In this document: piece after piece, positions 46,501 through 60,945 of the stretch
Numbering within the stretch: the stretch's first letter is position 1
Layout of the letters: each line of letters opens with the position of its first letter
Source: Coturnix japonica
Taxonomy: Eukaryota; Chordata; Aves; Galliformes; Phasianidae
NCBI RefSeq assembly: GCF_001577835.2
Contig: NC_029519.1
Coordinates: forward strand, 33,586,768 to 33,650,767
Direction of reading: 5' to 3'
DNA length: 64,000 bases
The notes under the pieces: model-generated
Seen by the model: only the letters and a program-made list of their open reading frames with translations
What the model was told of the DNA's origin: nothing
The model's database searches: none
Program-made: the position numbers and the translations under genes

Positions 46501-48398
46501 AAACAATAACCTAGCAACATAGAAGGAGAGTGACATTCAGGTTTTTATATTAACTTATTAAAAGCTGATATACCTATAGCTTAGAGGACAAAGCAGTGTT
46601 CCTTTCTGGTACTTGTAGAGGATTGCAAGGCATATTGATCTACCATTTCTGATGTCTCATCAAAATTATTTCAAGCTGAAAGCATACTGTGAGCTTAGAA
46701 TAAAATTTCTACATACCACATCATTTATCAGCAGGAACTTGAAGGCTTTCTTTCCCTTACAGGGATTTTCAATCTATTTCCCTTGTATTTTCAAATAACG
46801 TTTATTTTATCAATTAAAAAAAAAACCAACAAAACAAAAGCACTAGCCTTGTCTGAAGCTTGTACTTCCTTGCTGCCAAGCTGACTACCCAGAGAAGTGA
46901 TAGATGTAAGAATAATCATCCTCTCCTTCAGGCTGTGAAAGCAATTCTTCAAATGCACGGAAGCTTCTCAGCCAAAGACAGAAAGCCAAAGAAGAAAACC
47001 AAAACCAACACAAACAGATCCTTATTTATGCCCCTACAGTTCACAAGGCGTGGAGCTTCTGTGTTGCCCTTACATTTACATACTTTTGTGAAACCTGCAA
47101 TGCCTTTATATCAAGTGATAGAAGGTGCCCACAAACTGTTAGGAATGGGCTTTAGATTTCTTCAGTATTGGGCAGCAATGCTCAGACATGATTTGCTGGC
47201 AAATATTCAGGGCTTGGAAAGAAGAAAAACAGGAGTTAAAAAACTACTCTAAAGTATTGAGTGTTCATGGGTGTGGGAAGGGATCTGGGGCAGAAATCAT
47301 GACAAAGACTTGCATAAAGCCAGTCAAGTTACCTCGAGGTATAAACAAAATTCCTACAACAGATACACCCAGGTTTTAGGAACAAGGGGTTTTTTTTAAG
47401 CCAATTCAATATTTTCTAAACCTGGACATCTACCTTCAACAAGGAACAGAGCTTTTCAACCAGCAATATTGCAAAAGTAGTAGTAATTGCAGAAGTGAAC
47501 TACGTATTTCAAGGAACCCAACATCCACCTGTATATTATCTTGGAGCTCCTCCTGTTTGCCTTTATCATTTCAAGTTGTCTTCAAAGTCTTCACCTATTT
47601 GGTCCCCAGACTCCAAAAGATCATTTCCACTGATCAAGCTCCTTAATAAGCACTTACAGACATTAAATTTACTAAGCTGAAATGTTACTTAAGCTCCCAA
47701 TCACCTGTCTTTGAGTAGAGGCAAAAAAGAATACTAATTATAGCATATTTTATAACATTGCAAAGAAACACTGGGGTTGTACACATTGAAAAAAAAAATA
47801 ATACAATAAACATTCTATAAACAGTGTTTATAGTACTGCCAGCCAGTCTTACCAGGCAAAAATAACTTAGAAAGGTGCCAAAAGGCAACTGAGGATCAGG
47901 CTTTCACACACGTAGTTTGCTGTCTGAGTCTTTACTGTGCTAATCATTTTTGTTTTGCTGTAGCTTCCAGACATAGATCAGAAATCACTATCCAAAGACA
48001 CTTCTCAAAACAACAGGGTAAGAGACTTGTTAAGCAGCTTAGCAGCACCCCTGACAACCCACACCCTCTATAGATCAAGGGAAAGCCGTGCAGATTATCA
48101 GCAGGGAGCAGCACAGGAGGCAGCAATGCTTCGATGTTCTCTAAAATCCTCCACCCAGTTCCAGAGGGCAAAGGTTGTGCCTCACAATGAAAGTCACACA
48201 GGGAGGTTAGTCACCACCATCAGCACAGAGGTGAGGAATAGCACTGACTCATGTGTGCTTTGGCAACTCCGGTACAGCTTATTGGTCAGCAGGCAGTTAG
48301 AAAGGATGCCACACATTTCCAGTAGATTTATTGGTGACACATCCTAGAAGTATTTAGGCAATTATTAATCATAACACCTGTTAAGTTCCCCCATCCTT

Positions 48399-48411
48399 CC
48401 CCCCCCCCCCC
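48399..48411. repeat. Poly-C/G homopolymer
   Basis: Thirteen consecutive C on the plus strand in SGMS2 intron 1. Such runs are prone to sequencing length error. Confidence 0.85.
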
Positions 48412-51400
48412 ATGTTACTCCCAAACAGAAGCATAGCAACGACTGCTAAATAAGAGAATTTATGTCCAGAAACAAGTAAGATGGCAATTCTAAACGATGC
48501 TACCCAGAAACAAAGCCAAACAGAGGTCTGTGTCCTCCGGTGGTGAGGCACACAGCTCCTTCTGTTTGTGCCTTTTACAGGCTGATTCCTACATGCTCTG
48601 GGACCTTCCAGGCTGCACATGTTTTGTTTGTCATTCTAGGATCTTCCAGAACAGGGGAATGGGGAGCTACTCTTGTGCTCTTCCCTCCCTGAGTTAGCCC
48701 CAGAAAGGTGCTAATTGTCCCTCATCTGGTAACCACAACACCTCAATCTCTCACTGATGCTCCTGCAGTCGATGGCAACATCTTCTTATCTTGTTGAGTG
48801 CTTGAGATGTTAACTCAGTCGCTTGCACAAGGCACATTGAGAACTGATTATCTCTCTACCACAAGTTCCACATTACAAAAACATCACATTAGTTTCACGC
48901 CCCACATAACAAGCCACAGATCTCTGCACTGGAGCAGCACTCGTGTGTTCAAAGACTCAAGCAATGAAAAACACCCTTTTCAAATACATTCTCTCTCCTT
49001 TGATTTTCCTTCCCTACCCTGAGGCTATCCTGAGCATGCATCCTGACTGATGTCTAACCCCACACCAATGATACTCTACCAGACCACACGCTGTCAAACA
49101 GATCAGGAGGGAGTCACCAAGTAGTCTGAACACCTCTCCCCCTCCCAAATCTTAAATAGCTTTCAGCTTGATCAGCGCTGACCCAGCTGCGCAGAAAACT
49201 TCACAAGCATGAGCTGAAAGGATGACGTACGCAAAATATCCCCTGTCACTGACAGTAAACACACAGACTGCCTGAAACTGCTGATGAAACATGACCTGCT
49301 CCCCATTTCGGTCTCCTCCCCCAACTTCTCATCTTGCCACCACCTCACCTGCCATTGACAGCCTGAGGCTCCAGCACTTCGACCAACACCCCCTGTAGAA
49401 CTGAGAAGGGAAGTCACAGCTCTTTTTCAAGCTGTTTGCTCATAGGCTGAGGCACCACAGTTGACACATCAAATGTTGGTTTCCCCACCATCACATGTTC
49501 TGATTTTTTTGTTCACAGCTTTTCTTGCCATGACCTTTCAGAAATAAAGCCAGATATGTTCAGGCTACTGAATAATGAATGCCATGATCAATACACACAG
49601 ATGTTCATGGAGATCAGCACACCAGCACAGGATCTTGACAGTTATTTTTCAGTTTGTCATAACTGTAATTATATCAAGGTTCCTATATGTAACTGCCTCC
49701 CCACCCAGCAAAATGCTACTCATCAAGTTTAAACACTGTGCAGTTTAAATAAAGTCATTGTGATCCCAGATTTCCAATGCAATCCCATGGTCTTCCTCAA
49801 ACTCGTTCAACTGTTCCATTAGCTCAAGATTTTCTATTAATAGAAGAAAATACTTTCCACATTATGCTGACAAGAAAAAAAATTATTTCCTTTTAGTATT
49901 GAGTTAGTCATGGAATACAACACTTAAGTATTATGCACTTCAACGCTTCCTTCTTCATTTTGTTGTTTTTTTTTCCCCCCACAGATTCATGAACAGAACA
50001 CGCATTTCCTTAGAACTGTCTGTTCCTCTGGCTGTCATGGCATCTCCCCACAACACCGGATAGCATTGTTACATACAATTTCTAGTGGATGCTAACGGTG
50101 GGGCCAGCAGGAGGAAGTAATGCAGGCATCACTGAAATGCTTTCTGAAACCTTGTACCAGTTTGCTATTTCCATTTGAGGCACCTAACAGTGGGAGGAAC
50201 AGGTGCTGAGAATACTACTAACATGTTTTTATTGCGTCTCCCAGAGCTATTATTTGCCTAAGTGATTAGACACCTCCAGAATAACACAAGCTTCTCCCTG
50301 TTATTCCCTGCTAAACTGCAGCCTTTGATAAGGAGCTTTTTCTATCTGGCATTTCATAAGCCAGCACTGAATATCACTGCAGTAATGAAATCTGTGTCTA
50401 GCTACTCTTGAGGCTTGTATTCCATACTTCAGTTTACTGTATACGTAGAAAGACTGAGAAGGTTACTGCTTAAAGCCGTTAGAAACAATTAAAAAAACAA
50501 GTCAATGATGCTTATGCTTGAATTACCATTTACTAAATCCACCACATCTTAACCTTGCTCCTGCAAGAAAACAGCTGAGTACCAGTCTTCTGCATTGCCC
50601 CTGAGAAAGCCACCATTGGATTCTCCTATGTAGGTGACCAGGCAATTCCTTTGTAATATTTGTATCACTCATGGACAAAGACCATGGCAAAAGGGCTAAA
50701 AATTAAACTATTAATAACATAATCATCAGGTCACATTGATCTTATCCAACCAGTAGGTAAAGTGTGGGGTAATGGAAACAAAGTTAATCTACGCTGAGTC
50801 TTTTTCAAACAAACAATCCATCCTGCACCTCAGGTAGCCACTTCTACTTCATTACCAACCTGTTACACTCAAAGGAATCTCTTCCTTATCACCAAAGCTT
50901 TTACCAAGGAAAGTAAATGAGCAAGCACACTAAAAAGGTACGGATGCGAGATGTAAATACAAGTTGCCAAAACATCTGCTAAGTCGAGCTTGCATTGGTT
51001 GCACTGCATATACAACTGTATGCTGTTCATTTTCCTTTTTGTTGTTGTTTAAAGACTCCGCCAGTAACACAACTATCATTACTAAGCTGTGAGCCAAAAT
51101 ATTATTTCTATAGTAGAAAACAAGCTGGAACTCAAGTCTGCTTTTGATATTCATCTTACTGACCACAATAAATACTGCCATGTCCAGCCAAAGAAAAATA
51201 GCAGGGTGAAGGGGGATGGGGTGATTCAAAAAAGCGTTCTAAAGCATTCTACTCCACACCAGGACAGACACAGCAACTACAACACAACAATGGTTAGCTG
51301 TAAACAGCTCTCCCCTCACTCCCTCCCCCCAGTCCAAAAAAGCCACCCACAGCACAGCATGCAGGTCTGCAGCTGACAAAACTGTGGGTCATATCCAGAC

Positions 51401-51436
51401 TCACAGACTCATCAAGACAAGCAACATTGCACAGGC

Positions 51437-51961
51437 ATGCTAAGTAACCATGGCATACAGGAAATTAGTGCTGAATCTCACCTGCATAATCAGCCACAAG
51501 AGGAACAGCTAAGTGTTCAAACTGATCTAATTGAATCACTTAAAGAGAAAGCAGAACTTGAGCGAGATAAGTGTATGGGAAAAAAAAACAATTATTATTC
51601 TGGGCTACCAACTTATGTCTTCTCAGGAAGGAAGAAACATGTGAAATATGAATATATTGGTATTTCTAGTGTGCTCCTGCATGAGTCTTCCACAAAATCC
51701 CCAGTTATGGCAGAAGATTCCCATTCATCAGCAAGGACAGTTCAAGTACTAGCTTGGGACCAACCTTATCACCTCAGGACAAATCAGCATAATAAGAGAG
51801 AATTACTGTCTAGAGAAGAACTAAAGGCTAGACACTGTAATGGCTTCTATTTCAGAATATCCTGTGAACAAAGCACTAGATCAATCCAGACCTCTTGTAT
51901 TGGTGTGTGCCTTACAAGGCAGGAGCCTTTAAAAGGGCTTGCAGAAACAAGCCTCTACTGA
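51437..51961 (+). other. Unrecognised 174-codon ORF antisense in SGMS2 intron 1
   Basis: An ATG-initiated ORF runs on the strand opposite SGMS2. The product is hydrophilic. A charged segment near the N terminus (SLKEKAELERDKCMGKK) could form a short helix, and the remainder has mixed composition. I recognise no domain and no repeat. There is no CpG promoter nearby. Chance is the default explanation, but the length stands out for 60% AT DNA. Confidence 0.15.
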
Positions 51962-52154
51962 AATCAGTTGCTCTAGAGAGTGCTGTTGAGTGGTCATTTT
52001 TCAGCCAAAGCCATTGCATGCTTCTGCTCTTCATTACTCTCCTTACATAGGATAACAGCTTGCCCAAAGTTAGACCTGCGCACCCAGGCACCAAGGAGCC
52101 AACACAACCTTCAGAATTCACACCTATTCCACAGAGTGTACGGACATGATTTAG

Positions 52155-52246
52155 CAAAGGGTTGTTAGTTAAAGTAGTATTGTTAGGTCATGGTTGGATT
52201 CAATGATCTTTAAAGTCTTTTCCAACCTGAGTGATTGATTCTACAA
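52155..52246 (+). mobile_element. CR1 LINE 3' end (SGMS2 intron 1)
   Basis: The plus strand contains TTGGATTCAATGATCTTTAA and AGTCTTTTCCAACCTGAGTG, then ATTGATTCTA, the sense CR1 3' terminus. Only about 90 bp remain, so the copy is heavily 5'-truncated. Confidence 0.8.
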
Positions 52247-55200
52247 GATGGCAAAGGGCACGAAGGGAGTTTCTTACAGGCTTGGGCTGAGCCAACTTGA
52301 ACTGACAGTCACCATTTGAAGTTGTTGCCAGATTTTCAATTTCATCTTCAGTGCTCCCATTATCTACTACAGTGCACGATGGACAAAATATCTTCATGTT
52401 GGCAACTATGGTATTGCAAATGAAACAAAAGCTCTAATGCAAATTAGGAAGAGACCCATGCACATTAAACTGCTACCCTTATATCTCAGATCTGTTTTAA
52501 TACACCAGCAGCAACTGGAGTAGCCTAAGAAAACAGCCTAAAGCATTCTACACTAATCACAGCTCATGTGAGCTCTTAAAATTGCTTTTATCAAGACAAG
52601 ATACAAGCATGAGATTCTTCAGGACTCGTCATACAAGCTGTCATCCACAAGGGCATCTTTTACTTAACTAGAAGCAGAACTGATGCTGCATTACTAATAA
52701 ATTCCACCCTAGATTACGTTGCTCCCTCAAAGCAACAATAATAACTGAAGTGAGTTCCTTCAGGATGCCTGGGCCATGCAACTTGAATTCGTGCCTCAGG
52801 CCAACATTAACTTTGAATTGCATGAAATACATTTCTATTTCCATATAAAGACAGTTGATCACAAATTACTTATGGGTAAGACTTTGGGATTTGTTTTTTT
52901 TTAATTAATGGAATTAAGTTTATTCAAAGGCCCAGAGTCATCAATCTATTTTTATTTCTTCCTGGTGTTTTGACTTTCAAGTCAGAAAACTTTTTCTGTT
53001 GGATGCCTTTAAGAATAACTAGAAGCTCTTTTAATAGCGTGCACACGCTCAAAAAACTTCAAAGAAGCCATCTGAAAACATCTTCATATCACAAGGAATG
53101 CAAACTGCTGTACTGGCACAACACACAAAGACTTTTGTATTTAAGTCCTCCAGAAATCAGCAGTTATGTTCTACAGCAGATGGACTATCCCTTCTTAAAA
53201 CTGCCCAGGTGAATTCCCATCTTTCAGCATCCCATTCAAGACAAAGAACACTAAAGGACACAACCAGTGTTAATATTCAAGCCTGAAAAATCACATCTAG
53301 CCACTGAGAAAAACTGATTTCCTTCCCTTCAGAACAATGCACATTGTGAGCAGCCTTAATTTTTGAAGTAGACTTAGATATGCTGATCATAAGCATAGAA
53401 GTGCCTCATCTTTAGAGGCAAAGACAGCTTCCAAAACAACCAGCATTTCATCCTACATTCCTTGGTTATACTAAAGCACATGCTCAAGAAAGCCATACCA
53501 TCTTCAACAATGAAACAGTTCAAACTGAGTAACTGACTGCCCTACTCTGAAACAGAACTATTCAGAGAAAGCTCTCTGCATCTCAAAGCTTTCCCATGTC
53601 TGTCAGTAAGATTTATGAAACTGGTTCAGATAAAATCAAGACCTATTCACTTGTTTTCTTATGAGACAGAAGCACAAGCACCACGTTCACACAAACCGAG
53701 CCCTTATTCCACAAGGAATCAATCAAGGCAGTCACCCCAAGGGCTCACGGTCAGAATTCACTGTACAATCTGAGCGTGTTCAGACACCAGAACAGCACAT
53801 ACTTTATGCACACATTTTGAGATATCCTCCAGCAAGAACTCGGGTTTTCACCACGCCTCAACATTTGAGCTTCTAACTGAAAACACTACAGAATATTGCT
53901 ACAGATACATAAATAGACTTTCTGTATGTTTTGTTTTTAGCAACAAGTGACCAAACTACAAGCTGCGTAATGGTACTCTAACATTTGCTGAGTAATAAAA
54001 CTCATTAAAATGGCATTATGCATTTTCATAATGATGTTAAAGATTAATCAAGATGTAGCTATTTGAGCAAATTCTGTGAACTCTAATTACAGCATTTCTC
54101 TTGCTAATGTCCTAATATTTACAAAATACAGGCCTCCATAAGCAACAACTTTCTTTGCATATTAAACAGTCCAATTTTTAATGAACTGCACTGCTTTAAG
54201 CATGTTGTAGGAAGGCTTGTAGTGCTAAACACTGATTACATTACAGGACAGAGAGACAATAAGAAATGCACACATGCTTCAAAAAGTTGTGGCTAAGGAA
54301 AAAAATGTTTTAGAGTTTGTCCTTAACACAACAAGGCAGAGCAGAGCGTGTCCTCTCTCCACCACATGCCCTCAACCCTCACCCTCAAAATCTCCTGTCT
54401 ATGTCCCAACTTCACTTCGTTTGACTGGTCAGTGCCATGTGACTGGAAGAGAATCAAAGAGTCCAAAATCAAAGATGCTTAAGACAAAGTTTAAAATAAA
54501 CTAAGCCCTATTTGAAAACAAAAACAAACAAAAAACAAAATTGAAGAATTGTAGAAGCATTTATCCTGCAGAGTGAAACCAAGTCAGACAGCTACTTATC
54601 TTCCTCTGATGATGTAGTGACTAAAATGCAGCATACATTGGAAAGCAAAAAGCTGACTATGATCTGTCAAATAATTTTTTTAAAGCAACTTTATGTACCA
54701 ATGAAAAATTACACTTCTCATTCTAACAATGTTAAACTGTCAATAGAGATGAAAACTTCTTCAACTAGTTTAGCTTTGGCATTTGACATGCACACTGCCT
54801 TGCCCTGTGGCTGGTTAGCCAAGGTGCATCTCATTTATCTTTCTAACTTTTAGAAGTCAATGCAAGTTGCTTGGGCTTCTACTGCAGATGTTATTTTATC
54901 TTTACTTTACACTGACCAGTTCCACACTAAAGAGATATGACTAGTCATCATTACTATGTCTACTTGCACACATAAGGATAAATTAGTCATATTTTAGGAA
55001 CTGCACAGCTGAAGCTAACAACCATGGTTACCACTGAAAGAGCTGTCCTCGGCTGAGGGTGCATTTCATTTAGTATCACAGCATGTGAAGCATTCAATTA
55101 TTTGGTAAACACTGCTCAGATGATGAATTTTAGAAGAAACGCCTGCAAACGCAGGATACAGAAGCACACATCAGTAAGCTCTCTTCCTGTCCATGCCTAG

Positions 55201-55593
55201 ATTTGCTATTAGAGCACATTAGAAGAACCAATGTTGTTAATGTACCTTGCTTCATAGCCAAATAGAGTGGCACAGCCCTTCCTCTCAACACTGAATTTCA
55301 TCATGAAAGTTAACATTTCTGGAAAAACAGAAAAAAAAACAAAACTCAAACACAGCATCCTTATTTTCATAATACTAATCTGTAAGAGAACAGGTAGGAA
55401 TTTTGCCAGTGTCCTAAAACACAGGAACTAAAAGTAACATGTAAACTCCTCAGCTACACGTGGCACTCTTAGACATTAATAGCTTCAATACACACCTGTA
55501 GTAAATTGGTTACTAGAAGTACAAACTGCTCTGAAGTTGTTGTTAATTTCTCTCAACACTGAAATAAAGGGAAAAAAAGGATGCATCTAAAAA

Positions 55594-56010
55594 TCACAGA
55601 ATCATAGAATTTCTAAGGTTGGAAAAGACCTTAAGATCATCAAGTCCAACACAAACTAACCATACTACCCTAATTTTTAACACCCCTCTTCTAAATCATG
55701 TCCCTGAGCACAGCATCCAAACGGTTTTTAAACACATCCAGGGATGGTGACTAAACCACCACCTTGGGGAGCCCATTCCAGTGCTTAACAGCCCTTTCTG
55801 TAAAGAAGTTTTCCCTGACGTCCAACCTAAACTTACCCAGGTGCAATTTGAGTCCATTTCCCCTCATCCTGTCACCAATGAGAAGAGACCAGCCCTGCTC
55901 TCATTGTTGAGACTTTCAGGTAATGAAAGACAGCAATAAGTTCTCCCCTCAGCCTCCTTTTCCCCAGACTAAACAGCCTGAGTTCCTTCAGTTGCCAAAC
56001 CTTCAGCTTA
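55594..56010 (-). mobile_element. CR1 LINE 3' part (SGMS2 intron 1)
   Basis: The reverse complement of a CR1 3' end begins at CACAGAATCATAGAATTTCT. It continues through AAGTCCAAC, CATCCAGGGATGGTGACTAA and TCTCCCCTCAGCCTCCTTTT to GAGTTCCTTCAG. It is about 415 bp, 5'-truncated, same strand as SGMS2, and the most complete CR1 in the window. Moderate divergence suggests an old insertion. Confidence 0.92.
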
Positions 56011-56862
56011 AAGGCTTATTTTTATATTGAAATTACAATACACAAACTTAAACCAGAATAACTGGCAGAGGATCAGATGACAGAATCCTACAATACGACA
56101 TTAAGCATGTTCTCAGCAGCGCTAAGACAGTAACACAGCATTCCAGCTTTTTAAATGTCCTTTTGAGGCAGCGGCAGCGATGGGAACAGTTTGCTTCAAT
56201 ACAGCCTGTGTTCAGCCTCAAACTGAGACATGGGCAGTGGTACTTGGCACCCTTATAAAGCATCTACAAACAGCAAGCGCCATTTCCCATTTACAAGGTT
56301 GATGTGGGGGAAGGACAGGAATCAGATGAGCAGTAATTACTGCAGAAATTTAGTAGAAATATCAACCAGGCATACAATGTATCACGGCCTCCATATGGAA
56401 GGCAATTAAAAACTAAGGCGCGCCCATTGTTTTCTCTTCACTAAGTTTTGTTCCTCAAACACGGAGAATCTGAACTGCTCCACTAGCCATTCACCCAGCA
56501 CGTCAGCACACACCAGCATGAACCTGGGTGTGTGCACAAGTAAATATTTTGCTGCTGTTATGTACATTTCACGTAACTAACCGTGAGAAGTTAGTCAGCT
56601 CTCCTCAACAGTTTAAGATCCAAGAGGCTCAGCATGGAAAGAGAAAACACTAAAAATACAAAGTGAAAAAACCAGCTTACTTGAACCAGAATATAAACAG
56701 TAAAAGCAGATGACTTCTTAATAAAGGATTTCCATGGATGCAGGTGCTCTAGGAAAGAAATAATGAGGAGGTAACATGCCAAGACACTTGTAATAGCACT
56801 TCAGTAACACAAAAAAAAGCATTGCCTTTTGCCAAAGGCTTTAAGCTAAATTTTAAAAGACC

Positions 56863-57125
56863 GTAGAATCATAGGCTGGCCTGGTTTGAAAAGGACCTCA
56901 AAAATCATCTAGTTTCAACCACCAGACCAGGCTGCCCAGAGCCATATCCAGCCTAGCCTTGAATGCCTCCAGGGATGGGGCATCCACAACCCCCTTGGGC
57001 AACCTGTGCCAGTGTGTCATCACCCTCTGGGTGAAAAACTTCCTCCTAATGTCCAACCTAAATCTCCTCTGCCTCAGTTTAAAACCATCCCCCCCTTCTG
57101 TGTTCTAAACAGGTCTCTGCAGAGA
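56863..57125 (-). mobile_element. CR1 LINE 3' part (SGMS2 intron 1)
   Basis: The reverse-complement CR1 3' end starts at TAGAATCATAGGCTGGCCTG. It carries CTCCAGGGATGGGGCATCCA, TTGGGCAACCTGTGCCAGTG and TTCCTCCTAATGTCCAACCT. The wording differs from the copy 850 bp to the left, so it belongs to another CR1 subfamily and is a separate insertion. Confidence 0.92.
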
Positions 57126-60100
57126 CTAGCTGGAGGCCAGACAGTCCTGTGCCCTGTTAAGGCTACGGAAGACTACAAATTCAAGTCTACACATTTCATT
57201 TACAAATTCTGGACTTATTACTGCTAAATCAAAATTAATTTTGAATGAACCCATTTTAAGTTCAGCCATTCTTAGCCAAGTGTCTGTAATTGCTCTGTAG
57301 GAGTTGTTCCGTTTCAATCTGTTACATGGATGCAGCTTCCATGCAACACTCAGCGCTGCACCCAAGAGTCTCAGCATCTTTTCTCAACGAGGAACAGGCT
57401 AACAACACTAGTACACTTTGCATCAATAACCACGGATGTGCAAACACCACACTGCTTAGTGTAAAGCTCACTGTGTTGCCTAGGATCACAGTAAGAGATT
57501 CAGCCTTAAGGAAATCCCAGTACACAGAGAAAAAAGGAGACAATGCTACAGGAGGGAGCAGCTAAAGGTTAACTCTAAAAGCAAGTGCTATTAAGACACT
57601 GGTTGTGTGCCAGCAAAACTCACCCTCTGGAAGTATCACAGGTTTGCTGATAGAAGCGAGCAAGTTTCTGTTCACCGAGTCTATGAAGAATTAGTGGGAT
57701 GTCCTTGAAACAGACATTATGGCAAACTAACCTACATAATCCGAATGAAAGCAGATCTGCTTTTTACCCAGATGCCTGCAAGTGAACAGGATGCTCTTAT
57801 CTGTACTTATACACGTGGGAAACAGTATTTTATGTGGACAATCATAGTTAAGTACTGAGTACATTTATTTTATTTTAACTGTAACATGCATCTAAATTTC
57901 ATGAATTCAATTGAGTTTTCCAGAACTTCCTCCTTTTAGATTTAAACCCAGTGTTTTATTAAGAACCGCTGTATTTTCAATGATTAACTCACCAGTTCAG
58001 AACCTCTGACAAATGACTTAATTTCCTCATTCATAGAGTAGATTAAAAGTAGATATTTTTATGCCAGACTGCAGACTTATAATTGACATCACACATTTTG
58101 GAAGGGTCAAAGCACAGTAAGGCAGGAAGCTTAGCCTGGGTACCATTAGCATGCCCTGAAGGCGCAGCAATTCCCTTTTGTTAAAGGTACAGCATATGTT
58201 ACCGAGAGGACAATGAGTTCTCCTAAACCTGATTTGGTCTTAGAAAGGGGTTTTGTCTATCAGAATTCAATAACTACACAGCAGACTTCCAAAACCACTT
58301 GTATTCATCGGAAGTACTTTACTCTCTGTATTACACATCCTCATGTAACAGCTATTCCGGGGAAAGAAGCAGCGAAACAAGCAGCCTGTCGCAGGAGTCA
58401 CCTGAGTAATTAAGGTTTCAGAGCCTTACTCAAAAGTAGGGTTCAATACATTTAAGGGATGTCTCTTGAACAGGTGTAGACTACACAAAATAAAGCTACC
58501 TCTATTAGATAAACCTTTCCCGTTGGTAGGCCTTAAGACCTTCAGCATCTACTAAGACAGCAGTGTCTTGATGCCTGACAAGCTCAGTGTCCCACAGCAT
58601 CTTCTGGGACAGTGGTGTCCATGGTACAAACCTTCCATCCTCCCACAGCAGACACATTTCTGGGCACAGTAGATCTAGTGTTGCATTAATCTTCCCAGCA
58701 TCTGTTGAGACTACTGCAATACCATACCCATACTAAATAAAACCTAACAGCATCTGTATTGTCCACCCCCCACAAATAGTATCAAAGACCATTGTAGGTC
58801 AATAGCCCATCAAAATCAGAAAACAAATCCAAATTGTTACAAATAGTTGCATTCTCAAAGTTGTTTTCTATGAGGAAGCATTTATTTTAAAGCCTTCTTC
58901 AACATCTCATCCTTGCAAACAGAAGAACTACTTGTTTTTAAAGTCCGTCATTTGTTTCGATTTTATTTTTTTAACTAATCCTTCAAGATAAAAATCAGTA
59001 CAATGTCAGTTTTTATACATCTATCGAATATACTAACACAGAGATGGCAAAATACTTCTGTCATTATTTCTCCTAGAGACAGGGAGAGGAGCTTTGTGGG
59101 TTTTTTCTTTAAATCGATATGGAAGAAGGAAGCCTTTTATAGCACTACATACATAACTCTATACTTCTCCTGTCTCCTTAGAAGAGCAAGTTTTAAATTC
59201 ATATGGAAAGTAGCTCATGAAAACGGGATTGCTAGAGCCAGACCACTACTTTCCTATCTTACACCATTAAACACAAGGTGCTTTCACCATCCAGGAAATA
59301 GATGCCCATCAACATGCCAGCCATAGCTCACTCTTTAAAATACAGAGGTACATAAAGTTACTCTGGATTCACATTACCAGTCTGAGAGTAAAAGGAAAAT
59401 AAATATATAAATAAATCAATTTCTGCCCGCCTCAAATTCTCATTTTTCTATTGATTTCTGTTTGAGTTCACTTCAAGGACGGTCCAATCTCATTAAGAAG
59501 CTCTATCTACAAACTACTGTCATCACCTCACAATTCTACTCAACTTGCTTCCTCCCTTTACTTTAACTTTCCCCAAATGATTCTTGGGACTAAACGTTAC
59601 TCACACTATACGTGAACAAACTCTTCGGAAGGACTGAGACAAGCGTGTTCTTTGAAATCACATTTTGATTACACCTTTCCCTACTGAAAATCAATATAAG
59701 TCCGATGCCGAAAGAAAAAAAGATGTAGGTAATTGCATTGATCACTCCGATAAAACAAGTCCCCAATCAGCAAAGTTAAGCTTCATTAAAAAAGTAACTA
59801 AATAAAACTACCTACTCCAATAATAGACATAAACTGTGTTAAACACTAAATAATTCAGGCTTTCTGCAAACTAATTAATAAATACACCTTAGAATAAAGC
59901 CCAGCAACACTCCCATAAGCCCTCGGCTCTCAGAAAGAAGCATAAATTGAACTGTGTACAATAATCAGACATTCACCTGTGTAGTTACCAGCTGTTGGCT
60001 CATACAAAGCTTAACAGCTCAAGGAGAGAGATCTACCATTGAAAAGGCGTCCTTTACAAAAGAAAAAGCAAATAAACGGAAACAGTCTGAACAGAACAAC

Positions 60101-60938
60101 AGCTCGTCCACATTGTATTCTAGGATTTGTTTACTTAAGCCCGGCCAGGAGATGAACTACTTTTCACACAGATTATGAGCCGAGACCAAGGCAGGAGCCA
60201 CGCAGCGCGGGTGGAAAAGTACTTCTTGCCTGGGTGACATGGTAAAGTTTAGCTACACTTCATCAAGTTGAAGCCTGGCTTCGGTGGAGCCACATCGTGC
60301 AGCCTACAGCCGCGTATCTTCACACCGCTACGAACCGACACCAACCCCTGACCTCGCAGAGCTGGAATCAAGCATTCATTCCCAAGCCCTCAGTCCTATG
60401 GGGCGGGCACACGCTGCCCACCTCACGCACTCGGTTTGGGCGTTAAGCCGGGCGCGCCGCCCGCATACGTACCTCCACGATCAGCCCCGGCGTGTGCTCT
60501 CCCTGCAGCCAAGGGCCTCTTGGGCACAACACACCGACAGCGTCTCTCCGATGCGCCGCCAGCACCGTGTCGGAGCGGCTCTCCCCGCTGCGGCACAACG
60601 CGCCGCTCCACCTGTGCCGCTCCCAACTCACCGGAGCGGCGCTGCGGGCACTTCCCCCTCCGGAGGCGGCCGCGAACCTCGGGGCTCCGCCAGCGGCCGG
60701 ACACTCCCACAGCGGGCAGCGGGAAAAGTTCGCCGCCCCTCCGCCTTCTCTTTCGGCTTCTCGGCCCCGGCGCCGAGGGCGTCAGGGAGGCGGCGCTCGG
60801 CCGCGGTCGGAGGCGGCTTCGAGGCAGCGCGCAGCGGCCGTTGCCGCGGCCGTTACCGTCGGCCTCATGCTCGCCGTTCGCCCCTGACATCACTGGGGCT
60901 CCCGCACGGCCGCCCCCGCCCGCCCCATCGCCGAGCGG

Positions 60939-60945
60939 TGACTCA
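60939..60945. promoter_or_regulatory. AP-1 consensus TGACTCA
   Basis: A perfect TGACTCA lies inside the near-palindrome GGTGACTCACC (60937-60947) in the SGMS2 island. The same bases read on the minus strand form a consensus 5' splice donor (GTGAGT), so the motif may be splicing and not transcription related. Confidence 0.45.

Larger units (their letters stand above)
43583..60473 (-). other. SGMS2 first intron (about 17 kb)
   Basis: This is unique AT-rich DNA apart from CR1 copies at 52155-52246, 55594-56010 and 56863-57125. It contains a 13-C homopolymer at 48399-48411. No exon of another gene was recognised on either strand. An unexplained 174-codon plus-strand ORF lies at 51437-51961. Alternative non-coding first exons of SGMS2 could be hidden here; I cannot identify them from sequence alone. 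Confidence 0.6.

Noticed and set aside
46860-47252. 130-codon plus-strand ORF in SGMS2 intron 1
   Set aside because: Its start is a TTG codon, there is no recognised motif, and no promoter or repeat context supports it.
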